A stretch of DNA of 14,669 nt. Source: Actinomycetota bacterium (GTDB taxonomy: Bacteria; Actinomycetota; Thermoleophilia; Gaiellales; Gaiellaceae). Position 1 is the first letter of the stretch, and each line of letters begins with the position of its first letter. Location: positions 1-14,669 of the forward strand of contig JACCUU010000195.1 in the NCBI GenBank assembly GCA_013811645.1. The letters are read 5' to 3'. The notes beneath the pieces are model-generated. The model had not been told where the DNA came from, did not search any database, and saw nothing but the letters and a program-made list of their open reading frames with translations. Below are positions 6,061 to 13,325 of the stretch, one piece after another. The translations under genes and the position numbers were made by a program.

Positions 6061-6725
6061 CGCGAGTGGTCTTGAAGCTCGGTGGAAGCGTTGCCGCGAG
6101 CGCAGCTTTCCGCGCCCTCGAGCTCTTTCGTCGAGGCGACGAGGTGGTGGTCGTTCACGGCGCCGGGCCGCAGATCAGCGCCGAGCTCAGGCGGCGTGGA
6201 ATTCCTGTCGAGTTCGTGGGCGGTCGTCGCGTCACAAGTCCAGCGGCTCTCGCTGTCGTGCGCGAGTCGCTGGTCGCCGTCGGGGCCGAGGCGTCCGCCG
6301 CCCTCGGCCCTGCGGCGCTTCCTCTGCTCGGGGACGAGATCGGACTCGAGGCTCGACCGCTTTCGGGGCTCGGCCTCGTCGGCGAGCCGGTTCCTTCGCG
6401 GCCCGCCGCGATCGAGGAGGCGCTCGCTGCGAGGCGGATCCCTGTCGTCGCGCCGATCGCTGTCGGTCCGCTGAACGTGAACGCCGACGAAGCGGCCGGC
6501 GCGCTCGCAGTGGGGCTTGGAGCGGATCGCATCGTCTTCGTCTCCGATGTACCCGGGGTGTTCGTGGACGGTGCGTGGGCCGATCGCATCGAGGCCGCCC
6601 GCGCCGACTCTCTCATCGCAGCGGGCGCGTTCGACGGCGGCATCGTGCCGAAGCTCCTCGCCGCTGTGCGGGCCGCCCGCGTCGGTGTCCGCGCCGAGAT
6701 CGGAGCAACCGAGGTGCTCGGATGA
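6057..6725 (+). CDS. argB: acetylglutamate kinase (short form)
   Basis: Phosphorylates N-acetylglutamate with ATP, the second step of the pathway and usually the feedback-controlled one. Amino-acid-kinase motifs are present in order: VLKLGGSV at residues 5-12, VVHGAGPQIS, GGRRVTS, LNVNADEAAGALAVGLGADRIVFVSDVPGVF, and FDGGIVPKLLAA. At 222 residues it is clearly shorter than usual (about 258 in E. coli, about 280-300 in arginine-sensitive enzymes). The chain begins directly at the first strand, so the N-terminal helix that builds the arginine-inhibited hexamer is missing, and the C-terminus stops soon after the last core elements. I infer an arginine-insensitive dimer like the E. coli enzyme. 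GTG at 6057 is the only reasonable start and lies within a perfect palindrome with no Shine-Dalgarno sequence, 34 bases after argJ. The stop overlaps argD as ATGA. Confidence 0.93.
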   Translation: MTRVVLKLGGSVAASAAFRALELFRRGDEVVVVHGAGPQISAELRRRGIPVEFVGGRRVTSPAALAVVRESLVAVGAEASAALGPAALPLLGDEIGLEARPLSGLGLVGEPVPSRPAAIEEALAARRIPVVAPIAVGPLNVNADEAAGALAVGLGADRIVFVSDVPGVFVDGAWADRIEAARADSLIAAGAFDGGIVPKLLAAVRAARVGVRAEIGATEVLG

Positions 6726-7888
6726 CCGCGCCGAGCAACAGTCTCTTGCAAGGAGTCGATCGGCTCCTTCCGACCTACCCGCGAGCGGATCTGACGATCG
6801 TGCGTGGCGAGGGTGCGAGGGTCTGGGACGACGAGGGGCGCGAGTATCTCGACTTCGGCAGCGGAATCGCAGTCGTCGGGCTGGGTCACTGTCACCCCGC
6901 GCCGCTGGTGGCAGCCCGCAGGCAACTCGAGCGGCTCTGGCACGCGTCGAATCTCTATCGCACGGAGTCCGCCGAGGAGCTCGCGGCCCGCATCTCCGAT
7001 CGCTTCGGTGGAGCGCAGGCGTTCTTCTGTAACTCGGGCGCCGAGGCGATCGAGGCTGCGCTCAAGTACGCCCGCAAGGCCACGGGAAAGCCGGGCGTCG
7101 TCGCGCTCGACGGGAGTTTCCATGGCCGGACGTTGGGAGCGCTGTCCGTGACGGGACAGCCGGCGAAGCGCACGGCGTTCGCCCCGCTGGTTCCAGGGGT
7201 GCGATTCGTGCCGGCGAACGACATCGCGGCGCTTCGCGCAGCAGTCACCGAAAACGTGGGCCTCGTCCTCCTCGAGCCGATCCTCGGGGAAGGCGGCATC
7301 CACCCGTTGGACCCGGCGTTCCTGGAGGTCGCCACCGAGCTGCCCGCGCTGCTCTGCCTCGACGAGATCCAGACCGGTGTGGGCCGCACCGGTTCGTTCT
7401 TCGCGTTCGAAGCGCTGGGCATTCGGCCGGATCTCGTCGCACTGGCCAAGAGCCTCGCGAACGGGCTGCCGATCGGAGCGCTGCTCGTCGCCGATCACGC
7501 GGCCGGAGCGTTCGCCCCCGGCGACCACGGCTCGACCTTCGGTGGCAATCCGGTGAGCTGCGCCGCGGCCTCGGCCGTCGTCGACGCGGTCGACGACGAG
7601 CTGCTCGCCAATGTGCGCGAGCGCGGCGCGGTGCTGGCGGAGGGGCTTGCTTTGCTCCCGGGCGTCCAGATCGTGCGCGGGCGGGGACTTCTTCTTGGCG
7701 GGGTCGTCGAGGGAGGGGCAGCAGAGGTCGTCGAGTCGTGTCGAGAGAGCGGCCTGCTGATTCTCACCGCGGGCGAAAATGTCGTGCGGCTCGCTCCGCC
7801 TCTCACCATCGGAGCGGAGGAGATCACGGAAGCACTGTCCATTCTCGGCATGGCACTTCGAACGATGCGTAGCCGCATATATCGCTAA
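6722..7888 (+). CDS. argD: acetylornithine aminotransferase
   Basis: PLP-dependent class-III aminotransferase that converts N-acetylglutamate semialdehyde and glutamate to N-acetylornithine and 2-oxoglutarate. 388 residues, usual length. Visible marks: YLDFGSGIAVVGLGHCHP near the N-terminus, FFCNSGAEAIEAALKYARK (phosphate-binding glycine region), FHGRTLGALSVTGQ, LCLDEIQTGVGRTG with the PLP-contacting aspartate, and the Schiff-base lysine in ALAKSLANGLPIGA. HGSTFGGNPVSCAAA follows as expected. ATG at 6722 overlaps the argB stop by four bases, so translation is coupled. The last codons overlap the first half of the candidate ArgR operator before argR. Class-III enzymes are similar to one another; the operon context makes argD secure over GABA or ornithine aminotransferases. 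Confidence 0.96.
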   Translation: MTAPSNSLLQGVDRLLPTYPRADLTIVRGEGARVWDDEGREYLDFGSGIAVVGLGHCHPAPLVAARRQLERLWHASNLYRTESAEELAARISDRFGGAQAFFCNSGAEAIEAALKYARKATGKPGVVALDGSFHGRTLGALSVTGQPAKRTAFAPLVPGVRFVPANDIAALRAAVTENVGLVLLEPILGEGGIHPLDPAFLEVATELPALLCLDEIQTGVGRTGSFFAFEALGIRPDLVALAKSLANGLPIGALLVADHAAGAFAPGDHGSTFGGNPVSCAAASAVVDAVDDELLANVRERGAVLAEGLALLPGVQIVRGRGLLLGGVVEGGAAEVVESCRESGLLILTAGENVVRLAPPLTIGAEEITEALSILGMALRTMRSRIYR

Positions 7889-7900
7889 TGTCACGCATAC
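7875..7900 (+). promoter_or_regulatory. candidate ArgR operator upstream of argR (paired GCATAY motifs)
   Basis: GCATAT at 7875-7880 and GCATAC at 7895-7900, exactly 20 bases apart, repeat the arrangement seen before argC. The first motif lies in the last codons of argD and the second touches the argR start codon at 7902. This suggests that argR, with the argGH genes behind it, has its own ArgR-controlled promoter. TAATGT at 7886-7891, between the motifs, is a possible -10. Motif and spacing are seen; binding is inferred. Confidence 0.55.
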
Positions 7901-7901
7901 T

Positions 7902-8366
7902 ATGAATCGACGCGACCGGCAGAACGCGATTCTTCGTCTCGTCCGTGAGCGGGCGCTCTCCACGCAGGCGGAGGTCGCGGCCGCGCTGAAGGATTCCGGT
8001 TTCGAGGTCGTGCAGACCACGGTCTCGCGCGACATCGCGGATCTCGGCCTCGTCAAGGTGCGCGCGCCGAGCGGACGGCTCGTGTACGCGCCCCCGGGAA
8101 CGAGCGACTCCGACCGCCTGCGCGCGCTCGGGGCCGCCATGCGGCGATACGCCGTGAGCCTGGAAGCGGCAGGAACCCTCGTCGTCGTCAGCACGCCGTC
8201 CGGGTACGCCAACGCCCTCGCTCAGGCGATCGACGAAGCGGGTCATCCGGGTATCGCAGGCACCCTGGCCGGGGACAACTCGATCCTCGTCATCGCCCGC
8301 GACGGGACGCCTGCCGCGAATCTCGCGGACGAGCTCACGGGATATCTCCTTCAGGGCGCCGCGTGA
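7902..8366 (+). CDS. argR: arginine repressor
   Basis: Arginine-responsive DNA-binding protein that normally acts as a hexamer to repress arginine biosynthesis. 154 residues, the usual size. The N-terminal winged helix (about 1-70) reads RDRQNAILRLVRERALSTQAEVAAAL then VVQTTVSRDIADLGLVKV, where TTVSRDI is the recognition-helix signature. The C-terminal domain (about 80-150) binds arginine and forms trimers; GTLAGDNSILVIARD contains the conserved GTxAGD motif. ATG at 7902 is chosen because the reading frame further upstream lies within argD and lacks homology. No Shine-Dalgarno sequence is seen, so translation may be leaderless from a promoter in the argD end. The TGA stop overlaps the argG GTG. 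Probable targets are the GCATA-type sites before argC and argR. Confidence 0.95.
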   Translation: MNRRDRQNAILRLVRERALSTQAEVAAALKDSGFEVVQTTVSRDIADLGLVKVRAPSGRLVYAPPGTSDSDRLRALGAAMRRYAVSLEAAGTLVVVSTPSGYANALAQAIDEAGHPGIAGTLAGDNSILVIARDGTPAANLADELTGYLLQGAA

Positions 8367-9571
8367 ACGGGACCGCCGTCGTCGCCTACTCGGGCGGGCT
8401 CGACACGAGCTGCATCCTCGCGTGGCTGAAGGAGGACCCATACGCATTCGACAAGGTCGTTGCGGTGCTGGTCGACGTGGGCCAGGAGTTCGATCTCGAC
8501 GAGTCGATCGTGCGAGCCGGAGCCGCCGGCGCCGAAGACGTTCTCGTCCTCGACCGCAAGGACGCGTTCGCGGAGGAGCAGTGTGCGCTCGCGATCGCGA
8601 CGAATGCGCTCTACGAAGGAAAGTACCCTCTCGTCTCGGCGCTCTCGCGACCGGTCATCGCCCAGGCCGTCGCCGAGATCGCCCTCGAGCTCGGCGCAGA
8701 GGCTGTCGTCCACGGCTGCACGGGAAAGGGCAACGACCAGCTCCGCTTCGAGCTTGCGTTCAAGGCGAACTACCCGGGAGTGCGGGTGATCGCGCCCCTC
8801 CGCGATCGGATCTCGACGCGCGACGAGGAGATCGAGTACGCGCTCGCCCGTGGCATCCCGGTCGTGCAGACGGCCGCATCGCCGTACTCCATCGACGAGA
8901 ACCTCTTCGGGCGGGCCATCGAGGCCGGGGTTCTCGAGGATCCGTGGAACGCTCCTCCAGAGGAGCCGTACGCGCTCACGTCCGACCCCGCCTCGGCTCC
9001 TGCTCCTGTCGAGATCGTCGTGGGCTTCGAATGTGGGCTGCCGGTCTCGCTCGATGGAGAGGGGCTTCAGCTCGCCGCGCTCGTCGCTGCGCTGAACCAC
9101 CTCGCCGGCGTGTACGGGATCGGCCGCATCGACATGATCGAGAACCGGTCCGTCGGCATCAAGAGCCGCGAGGTGTACGAGGCTCCGGGCGCGATCGCGT
9201 TGATCACGGCGCACTCCGCGCTCGAGGACGTTGTTCTGACCAGGGACGAGTCCCGGCTCAAGCGGCCGCTCGAGCAGCGCTGGACGGAACTGGTCTACGA
9301 GGGACGCTGGTTCAGCCCGGCGCGCGAGGCGATCGATGCGTTCGTCGCGTCGACACAGGAGCTGGTCACCGGTGACGTGCGCCTCGAGCTGCGACCGAAC
9401 GCGGCCGTCGTCACCGGAGCGCGCTCGCCGCACATGCTCTACGCGGCCGAGCTCGCCTCGTACGGCACGGGCGAGACCTTCCCGCACGATGCGGCGGAGG
9501 GGTTCATCCGGATCTCGTCGCTGGAGACGGAGCTGCACGCCGCGCGGAAACGCGCCAAGATCACGGTGTGA
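8363..9571 (+). CDS. argG: argininosuccinate synthase
   Basis: Joins citrulline and aspartate with ATP to give argininosuccinate, AMP and pyrophosphate. 402 residues, normal for the bacterial type-1 enzyme. The N-terminal ATP-pyrophosphatase P-loop is AYSGGLDTS (residues 8-16). The family sequence continues with VVHGCTGKGNDQLRFE, which shapes the nucleotide and citrulline site, then GIGRIDMIENRSVGIKSREVYEAPG and the C-terminal oligomerisation helix. GTG at 8363 overlaps the argR stop (GTGA), and its own stop overlaps the argH start in the same way, so argR, argG and argH form a tightly coupled block. A start at this GTG puts the P-loop at the expected distance from the N-terminus. Confidence 0.97.
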   Translation: MNGTAVVAYSGGLDTSCILAWLKEDPYAFDKVVAVLVDVGQEFDLDESIVRAGAAGAEDVLVLDRKDAFAEEQCALAIATNALYEGKYPLVSALSRPVIAQAVAEIALELGAEAVVHGCTGKGNDQLRFELAFKANYPGVRVIAPLRDRISTRDEEIEYALARGIPVVQTAASPYSIDENLFGRAIEAGVLEDPWNAPPEEPYALTSDPASAPAPVEIVVGFECGLPVSLDGEGLQLAALVAALNHLAGVYGIGRIDMIENRSVGIKSREVYEAPGAIALITAHSALEDVVLTRDESRLKRPLEQRWTELVYEGRWFSPAREAIDAFVASTQELVTGDVRLELRPNAAVVTGARSPHMLYAAELASYGTGETFPHDAAEGFIRISSLETELHAARKRAKITV

Positions 9572-10800
9572 CGACCTGGAAAGGGCGGGTAGGCGAGCAC
9601 CTCGACCCGCAGGTGTGGGAGTTTCTCCGCGCCGACGACGCCCAGTTGCTCGCGTACGACTGCGAGGCAACGGCGGAGCACGCACGGCGGCTCGCTGATG
9701 CCGGCTTGTTGAGCGGCGACGAGCTGGACGATGTCGAGAGTCGCCTCGCCGAGATCGCGCAAGCTCCCGAGGGCTATCTCGACTCGGACGAGGACGTGCA
9801 TACGGCGATCGAGCGTCTGCTCGGCGACGTCGGACGCAAGATCCATGCTGGCCGCTCGCGCAATGACCAGGTTGCCGCTGCCCTGCGGCTGTACGTGCTG
9901 GATGCGTGCGCGGAGGCGCGAGATGCGATCGACTCGCTCGCGCTCGTCGTCCTCTCGTTCGCGGAGTCCGAGGCGTCGACGCTCATGCCCGGCTACACGC
10001 ACCTGCAACGGGCGCAGCCGATCACGCTCGGCCACCACCTGCTGGCGTGGGTGGAGATGCTCGACCGCGACCGGGCACGGTTTGCCGCGGCCGCCGAGGC
10101 CGCGTCCGAGAGTCCCCTCGGTGCCGGCGCGCTCGCGGGCTCGACTCTCGAGCTGCCACAGCCGCCGCGGCAGATGCGCAACTCGATCGATGCAGTCGCC
10201 GACCGTGACTTCGCGCTCGACTACCTCTACGCGGCGACGGTGCTCTTCACTCACCTCTCGCGCATCGGCGAAGAGGTCGTCTTGTGGGCGACCGCGGAGT
10301 TCGGGTTCGCGCGGCTTCCCGAGACCGCCGCTACCGGGTCGTCGATGATGCCACAGAAGCTCAATCCGGACGTTGCTGAGCTCGCCCGCGGCAAGGCCGG
10401 CACCGCTATCGGCCGGCTCACAGGGCTGCTCGCGACGGTGAAAGGGCTTCCGCTGGCATACGACCGCGACCTGCAGGAGGACAAGACGCCGGTGTTCGCG
10501 ACGCGCCGTGACGTCCGGCTTGCGCTCGGCGCGCTCACCGTCCTCGTCAGCGGGCTCGAGGTCGATCGCGAGCGGATGGCGACAGCGGCGTCCGATCCAC
10601 TGCTTTTCGCGACGGACGCCGCGGAAGCGCTGGTGCGAAAGGGAACCCCGTTCCGCGATGCCCATGAAGCGGTAGCCGCCCGCGTCCGCGAGGGCACCTT
10701 CAGGCGACCTCGGACGAGAGCTGGGCGGCCCGCGCCGGGGCCCGGTGGGATCCAGGAGGCGCTCGTGGAAGCCCGCCGCCGTTTCGCCGACGACTTCTGA
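9568..10800 (+). CDS. argH: argininosuccinate lyase
   Basis: Cleaves argininosuccinate into arginine and fumarate, the last step of the pathway. Fumarase/aspartase superfamily marks are present: HAGRSRNDQV (about 93-102), GYTHLQRAQP with the catalytic histidine H145, and the mobile signature loop GSSMMPQKLNPD (257-268) with catalytic serines 258/259. At 410 residues it is shorter than the usual 450-470, mostly at the C-terminus, where residues about 379-391 are a run of Arg/Pro/Gly unlike the family, followed by a normal-looking tail PGGIQEALVEARRRF. The start is GTG at 9568, overlapping the argG stop as GTGA. All catalytic residues are present, so the enzyme should be active. The odd stretch could be a compensated frameshift or lineage variation. 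Confidence 0.95.
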   Translation: MTTWKGRVGEHLDPQVWEFLRADDAQLLAYDCEATAEHARRLADAGLLSGDELDDVESRLAEIAQAPEGYLDSDEDVHTAIERLLGDVGRKIHAGRSRNDQVAAALRLYVLDACAEARDAIDSLALVVLSFAESEASTLMPGYTHLQRAQPITLGHHLLAWVEMLDRDRARFAAAAEAASESPLGAGALAGSTLELPQPPRQMRNSIDAVADRDFALDYLYAATVLFTHLSRIGEEVVLWATAEFGFARLPETAATGSSMMPQKLNPDVAELARGKAGTAIGRLTGLLATVKGLPLAYDRDLQEDKTPVFATRRDVRLALGALTVLVSGLEVDRERMATAASDPLLFATDAAEALVRKGTPFRDAHEAVAARVREGTFRRPRTRAGRPAPGPGGIQEALVEARRRFADDF

Positions 10801-10802
10801 CC

Positions 10803-11192
10803 GTGCACGAGAAGGAGATCGAGATCCGCTGGCGCGACGTGGACTCGTACCTGCACGTGAACAACGCGGTCTACGCGACGTACCTCGAAGAAGGTCGGGA
10901 GGAGTGGCTCGGGCAGACGCTCGGCGATGCCGGGAGCACCTGGGACTACGTTCTCGCGCGGGTCGCGATCGACTTCCGCCGTGAGCTCCGGCTCGAGGAC
11001 GAGGCGGTCGTCGTCTCGTGTCGCCTCGAGCGGATCGGCAACTCGAGCCTCACGCTAGAGGAGCAGATCCGGACTCGGAGCGGTGAGCTGGCGGCCGAGG
11101 CGGAAGCCGTGCTCGTGGCACGGGACGCCAGCAGCGGGCGGTCGCGTCCGCTGAACGAGCGCGAGCGGGAGACATTCGAGCGCGCTCTGTGA
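10803..11192 (+). CDS. acyl-CoA thioesterase, 4HBT-like hotdog fold
   Basis: 129 residues, a single hotdog domain of the 4-hydroxybenzoyl-CoA thioesterase/YbgC type that hydrolyses acyl-CoA thioesters in the cytoplasm. The active-site segment RWRDVDSYLHVNNAVYATYLEE contains the expected catalytic aspartate (D14) and the HVNN-x2-Y pattern. The position that is often glycine before His is leucine (L17). The middle of the protein (YVLARVAIDFRREL, then LEERIGNSS-type strands) fits the fold. GTG at 10803 is two bases after the argH stop, so it is probably co-transcribed and coupled with argH. Nothing links it to arginine metabolism; natural substrate unknown. Confidence 0.88.
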   Translation: MHEKEIEIRWRDVDSYLHVNNAVYATYLEEGREEWLGQTLGDAGSTWDYVLARVAIDFRRELRLEDEAVVVSCRLERIGNSSLTLEEQIRTRSGELAAEAEAVLVARDASSGRSRPLNERERETFERAL

Positions 11193-11246
11193 CATGGCGT
11201 CCCTGCGGCGACGTATCGCAGGCGACACCTACCCGCGGAGGATCCC

Positions 11247-11936
11247 ATGAAGCGCCTGTTGCTCGCCGTTGCCGCTCTCTTCACCGTCGTCGCCCTCGCA
11301 GGCGCTGTCGGACTGCCGGATCTCGCCGGAGCGCAGGACGCCCCCGAAGGGGACACCATCACGGTGACCGGCGTGGGCTCGGTCGAAGCCGTGCCGAACG
11401 AGGCTCAGATGTCGTTCGGAGTCGAGACGCGCGCGCCGACGGCGAAGGCCGCTGTCGCAGCGAACGCGGATGCGATGCGCCGGATCATCAACGCGCTTCG
11501 CCAGGCGCGAGGACGCGAGCTCGCGACGCAGTGGGTCAGCGTCTATCCCGTTACGAATGACACGGGTGCCGTGGATGGATACTCGGCCTCGAACAGCGTG
11601 TCGGCAACGTCGGACGTCGACGACGCAGCAGCGCTGATCGACGCAGCCGCCGAGGCTGGGGCGAACCAGATCTCGGGGCCTGGCCTGAGCTCGAGCAACG
11701 CCGAGGCGCTCTACCGACAGGCGCTCGGCAGGGCGGTCGCCGAGGCGCGAGCGCGCGCCGAGGTGCTCGCGAAGGCCGCGGGCCGGTCGCTCGGAGAGAT
11801 CACGAGCATCTCCGAGTCGACTGCAACTCCGTACCCGTACGCGGAACGCGCTGCGCTGGACGCCGCCTCGACGCCGATCGTTCCTGGCGAGCAGGAGACG
11901 AGCGCGAGCATCACGGTCACTTTCGCCCTCCGCTAG
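11247..11936 (+). CDS. secreted SIMPL-domain (DUF541) protein
   Basis: 229 residues. The N-terminus has a signal peptide: K2-R3, a hydrophobic core LLLAVAALFTVVALAGAVG, and a likely cleavage after AGA near residue 29. The mature part is a SIMPL/DUF541 domain: ITVTGVGSVEAVPNEAQMSFGVETRA near its start, the long helix KAAVAANADAMRRIINALR, a central YSASNSVSATSDVDDAAALID, the helix ALGRAVAEARARAEVLAKAAG, and a final strand SASITVTFALR. The family is periplasmic or surface-located and known from stress-related and signalling contexts, but has no general biochemical activity assigned. ATG at 11247 has a good Shine-Dalgarno sequence GGAGG at 11237-11241. A weak six-pair hairpin (11202-11222) separates it from the thioesterase gene. 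It is followed by the hairpin at 11950-11977. Confidence 0.9.
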   Translation: MKRLLLAVAALFTVVALAGAVGLPDLAGAQDAPEGDTITVTGVGSVEAVPNEAQMSFGVETRAPTAKAAVAANADAMRRIINALRQARGRELATQWVSVYPVTNDTGAVDGYSASNSVSATSDVDDAAALIDAAAEAGANQISGPGLSSSNAEALYRQALGRAVAEARARAEVLAKAAGRSLGEITSISESTATPYPYAERAALDAASTPIVPGEQETSASITVTFALR

Positions 11937-11949
11937 GTCGGTGACGAAG

Positions 11950-11977
11950 AGGGGTCAGCCCGTGGGGTCTGACCCCT
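11950..11977. terminator. hairpin after the SIMPL gene, terminator or GGGGTC-type repeat
   Basis: AGGGGTCAG (11950-11958) and CTGACCCCT (11969-11977) form a 9-bp stem with a 10-base loop. An alternative tighter palindrome GGGGTCTGACCCC lies at 11964-11976. It begins 13 bases after the SIMPL stop and ends 16 bases before the LtrA start, so it probably ends transcription from the arginine side. The GGGGTC/GACCCC motif also occurs in one arm of the inverted repeat at 1268-1352, so it may belong to a dispersed repeat family. Confidence 0.6.
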
Positions 11978-11993
11978 TCGGGATGATGCGCGC

Positions 11994-13097
11994 GTGTCCC
12001 AGCTCGAGCCGGATCGCTCTACGCGCGTCTCGACGCTCGAGCTCTTCTTCGACCTCGTCTTCGTCTTCACGATCACCCAGCTGACCGCCGTCCTGGTGGA
12101 GGGTGGAGACGCCGCCGCGCTCGCGCAGGTCGTCGTGATGCTCGCGGTGATCTGGTGGATGTACGACGGCTTCGCGTGGCTGACGAACGCGATCGCCACC
12201 GACCACCTTCGTCACCAGCTACTTCTCTTGGGCGGCATGGGGGCATTCCTCCTGGTCGCGCTCGCGGTGCCCGATGCCTATCAGGGCGAAGGCCTCGCTT
12301 TCGGGATCGGATACCTCGCCGTCGTCGTCCTGCACGGAGGCATGTACCTTCGCGGCACATCGCTCTCCGAGGTACGAGCGATTCTGCGGTTGGTGCCGTT
12401 CAACCTTGCGGCAGCGGTGCTCGTACTCGTCGGCGGGGCATGGGGCGGCACTGTCCAATGGCTGCTCTGGGGAGCGGCTGCCCTGCTGCTCTGGGTCACG
12501 CCCTGGTTCACCTCGACGGAGGGCTTCGTCATCGTCCCGGAGCACTTCGTCGAGCGACACGGGCTTGTGATCATCGTCGCGCTCGGCGAGTCGATCGTTG
12601 TCATCGGCGTGGCCGCCCGGCTCGAGCTCGACGCCGGCCTCGCGTTCGTCGCCCTGCTCGCTCTCGCCCTCGCGGCCTCTCTCTGGTGGCTGTACTTCTC
12701 CGACGAGGACGCAGTCGAGCGAGCGATGGTGGACGCGCCGCCAGAGCGCCGCCCGCGACTTGCTCTGACCGCATTCGGCTACTGGCACTACGGGCTCTTG
12801 TTGGCGATCGTCGCGGTCGCAGCGGGTCTCAAGAAGTCTGTCGGAGATCCGTACGACCCGCTCGACGTGTGGATCGCCGCGGAGTTCGCAGGAGGCACGG
12901 CACTCTTCGTCGCCTCCGAGGTCGGTTTCAGGCGAACGCTCGGGCTCGGGAGAAGCCGGGTCCGGCTGGTCGCTGCCGCCGCGGCATTGGCGACGATCCC
13001 TCTCGGCACGGAGATCGCCGCGACGGCGCAGCTGGGTGCGCTGGCGGCGATCGTCGTCGCCGCACTCGTCGTCGAGGGATTCCGTCGACCGGCCTAG
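11994..13097 (+). CDS. low temperature requirement protein A family (LtrA) membrane protein
   Basis: 367 residues, almost entirely hydrophobic, with roughly ten predicted membrane helices. The family hallmarks are the N-terminal STLELFFDLVFVFTITQLT, the WWMYDGFAWLTNA segment after the second hydrophobic run, and the central ERHGLVIIVALGESIVVIG. The name comes from a Listeria locus needed for growth in the cold; the molecular activity is not established. GTG at 11994 places the ELFFDLVFV motif at residues 16-24, as usual. The two ATGs just upstream are out of frame, and no clear Shine-Dalgarno sequence is present. It stands alone between two hairpins, so it is probably a single transcription unit, although no promoter is evident. 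Confidence 0.92.
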   Translation: MSQLEPDRSTRVSTLELFFDLVFVFTITQLTAVLVEGGDAAALAQVVVMLAVIWWMYDGFAWLTNAIATDHLRHQLLLLGGMGAFLLVALAVPDAYQGEGLAFGIGYLAVVVLHGGMYLRGTSLSEVRAILRLVPFNLAAAVLVLVGGAWGGTVQWLLWGAAALLLWVTPWFTSTEGFVIVPEHFVERHGLVIIVALGESIVVIGVAARLELDAGLAFVALLALALAASLWWLYFSDEDAVERAMVDAPPERRPRLALTAFGYWHYGLLLAIVAVAAGLKKSVGDPYDPLDVWIAAEFAGGTALFVASEVGFRRTLGLGRSRVRLVAAAAALATIPLGTEIAATAQLGALAAIVVAALVVEGFRRPA

Positions 13098-13161
13098 GCA
13101 GTCGTAGTGGAGAGCGAACTCCGCGGGGTTGGTTCGTTCCCTGATCGGCAGCGGGCCAGCC

Positions 13162-13177
13162 GCGGCGAAAACGCCGC
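13162..13177. terminator. hairpin downstream of the LtrA gene, possible terminator
   Basis: GCGGCG (13162-13167), loop AAAA, CGCCGC (13172-13177): a perfect 6-bp stem with a tetraloop, 64 bases after the LtrA stop and immediately before the promoter candidate of the ABC operon. There is no T-run. The position suits a terminator separating two units, but the distance from the stop keeps confidence low. Confidence 0.4.
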
Positions 13178-13183
13178 CTGAGA

Positions 13184-13212
13184 TTGACCTCGGCCGGTCG
13201 GGTCGCTATCGT
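13184..13212 (+). promoter_or_regulatory. candidate vegetative promoter of the ABC transporter operon
   Basis: TTGACC (13184-13189) and TATCGT (13207-13212) are separated by exactly 17 bases, a good match to the housekeeping sigma consensus. Transcription from about 13219 would leave a leader of roughly 105 bases before the ATPase start at 13326. No obvious operator or riboswitch was recognised in the leader. Confidence 0.6.
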
Positions 13213-13325
13213 CAGCGACTCGATGATGCTCGCTCGTAGCTGAGACACCCGTTGCCATGGGCCTCCCCGAAGGCCCGGCGCTGGCTTGCCCGTATCTCGC
13301 TACGCAGTACTCGAAGGAGCATCAG

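Noticed and set aside
6023..7888. A 621-codon open frame starting at ATG 6023 that could be read as an N-terminally extended ArgD
   Set aside because: Its first 233 residues are an out-of-frame, Arg-rich reading of argB. ArgD homology begins just after ATG 6722, which also gives the ATGA overlap.
7779..7901. Upstream extension of argR in frame to 7779
   Set aside because: The extension overlaps argD in another frame and is not ArgR-like; the family N-terminus starts at ATG 7902.
6155..8212. A 685-codon minus-strand open frame opposite argB, argD and argR
   Set aside because: Antisense shadow produced by high GC; no recognisable motif, while three conserved genes occupy the other strand.
8351..10665. 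Long minus-strand open frames (8351-9685, 9439-10665) opposite argG and argH
   Set aside because: Charged low-complexity translations opposite well-conserved enzymes; no independent start signals or family features.
11202..11222. Hairpin CCTGCG/CGCAGG between the thioesterase and SIMPL genes as a terminator
   Set aside because: Only six pairs with a nine-base loop and no T-run; too weak to call in this base composition.
13257..13325. Alternative ABC ATPase start at ATG 13257
   Set aside because: No Shine-Dalgarno sequence and an atypical N-terminal extension; ATG 13326 has AAGGAG at good spacing.
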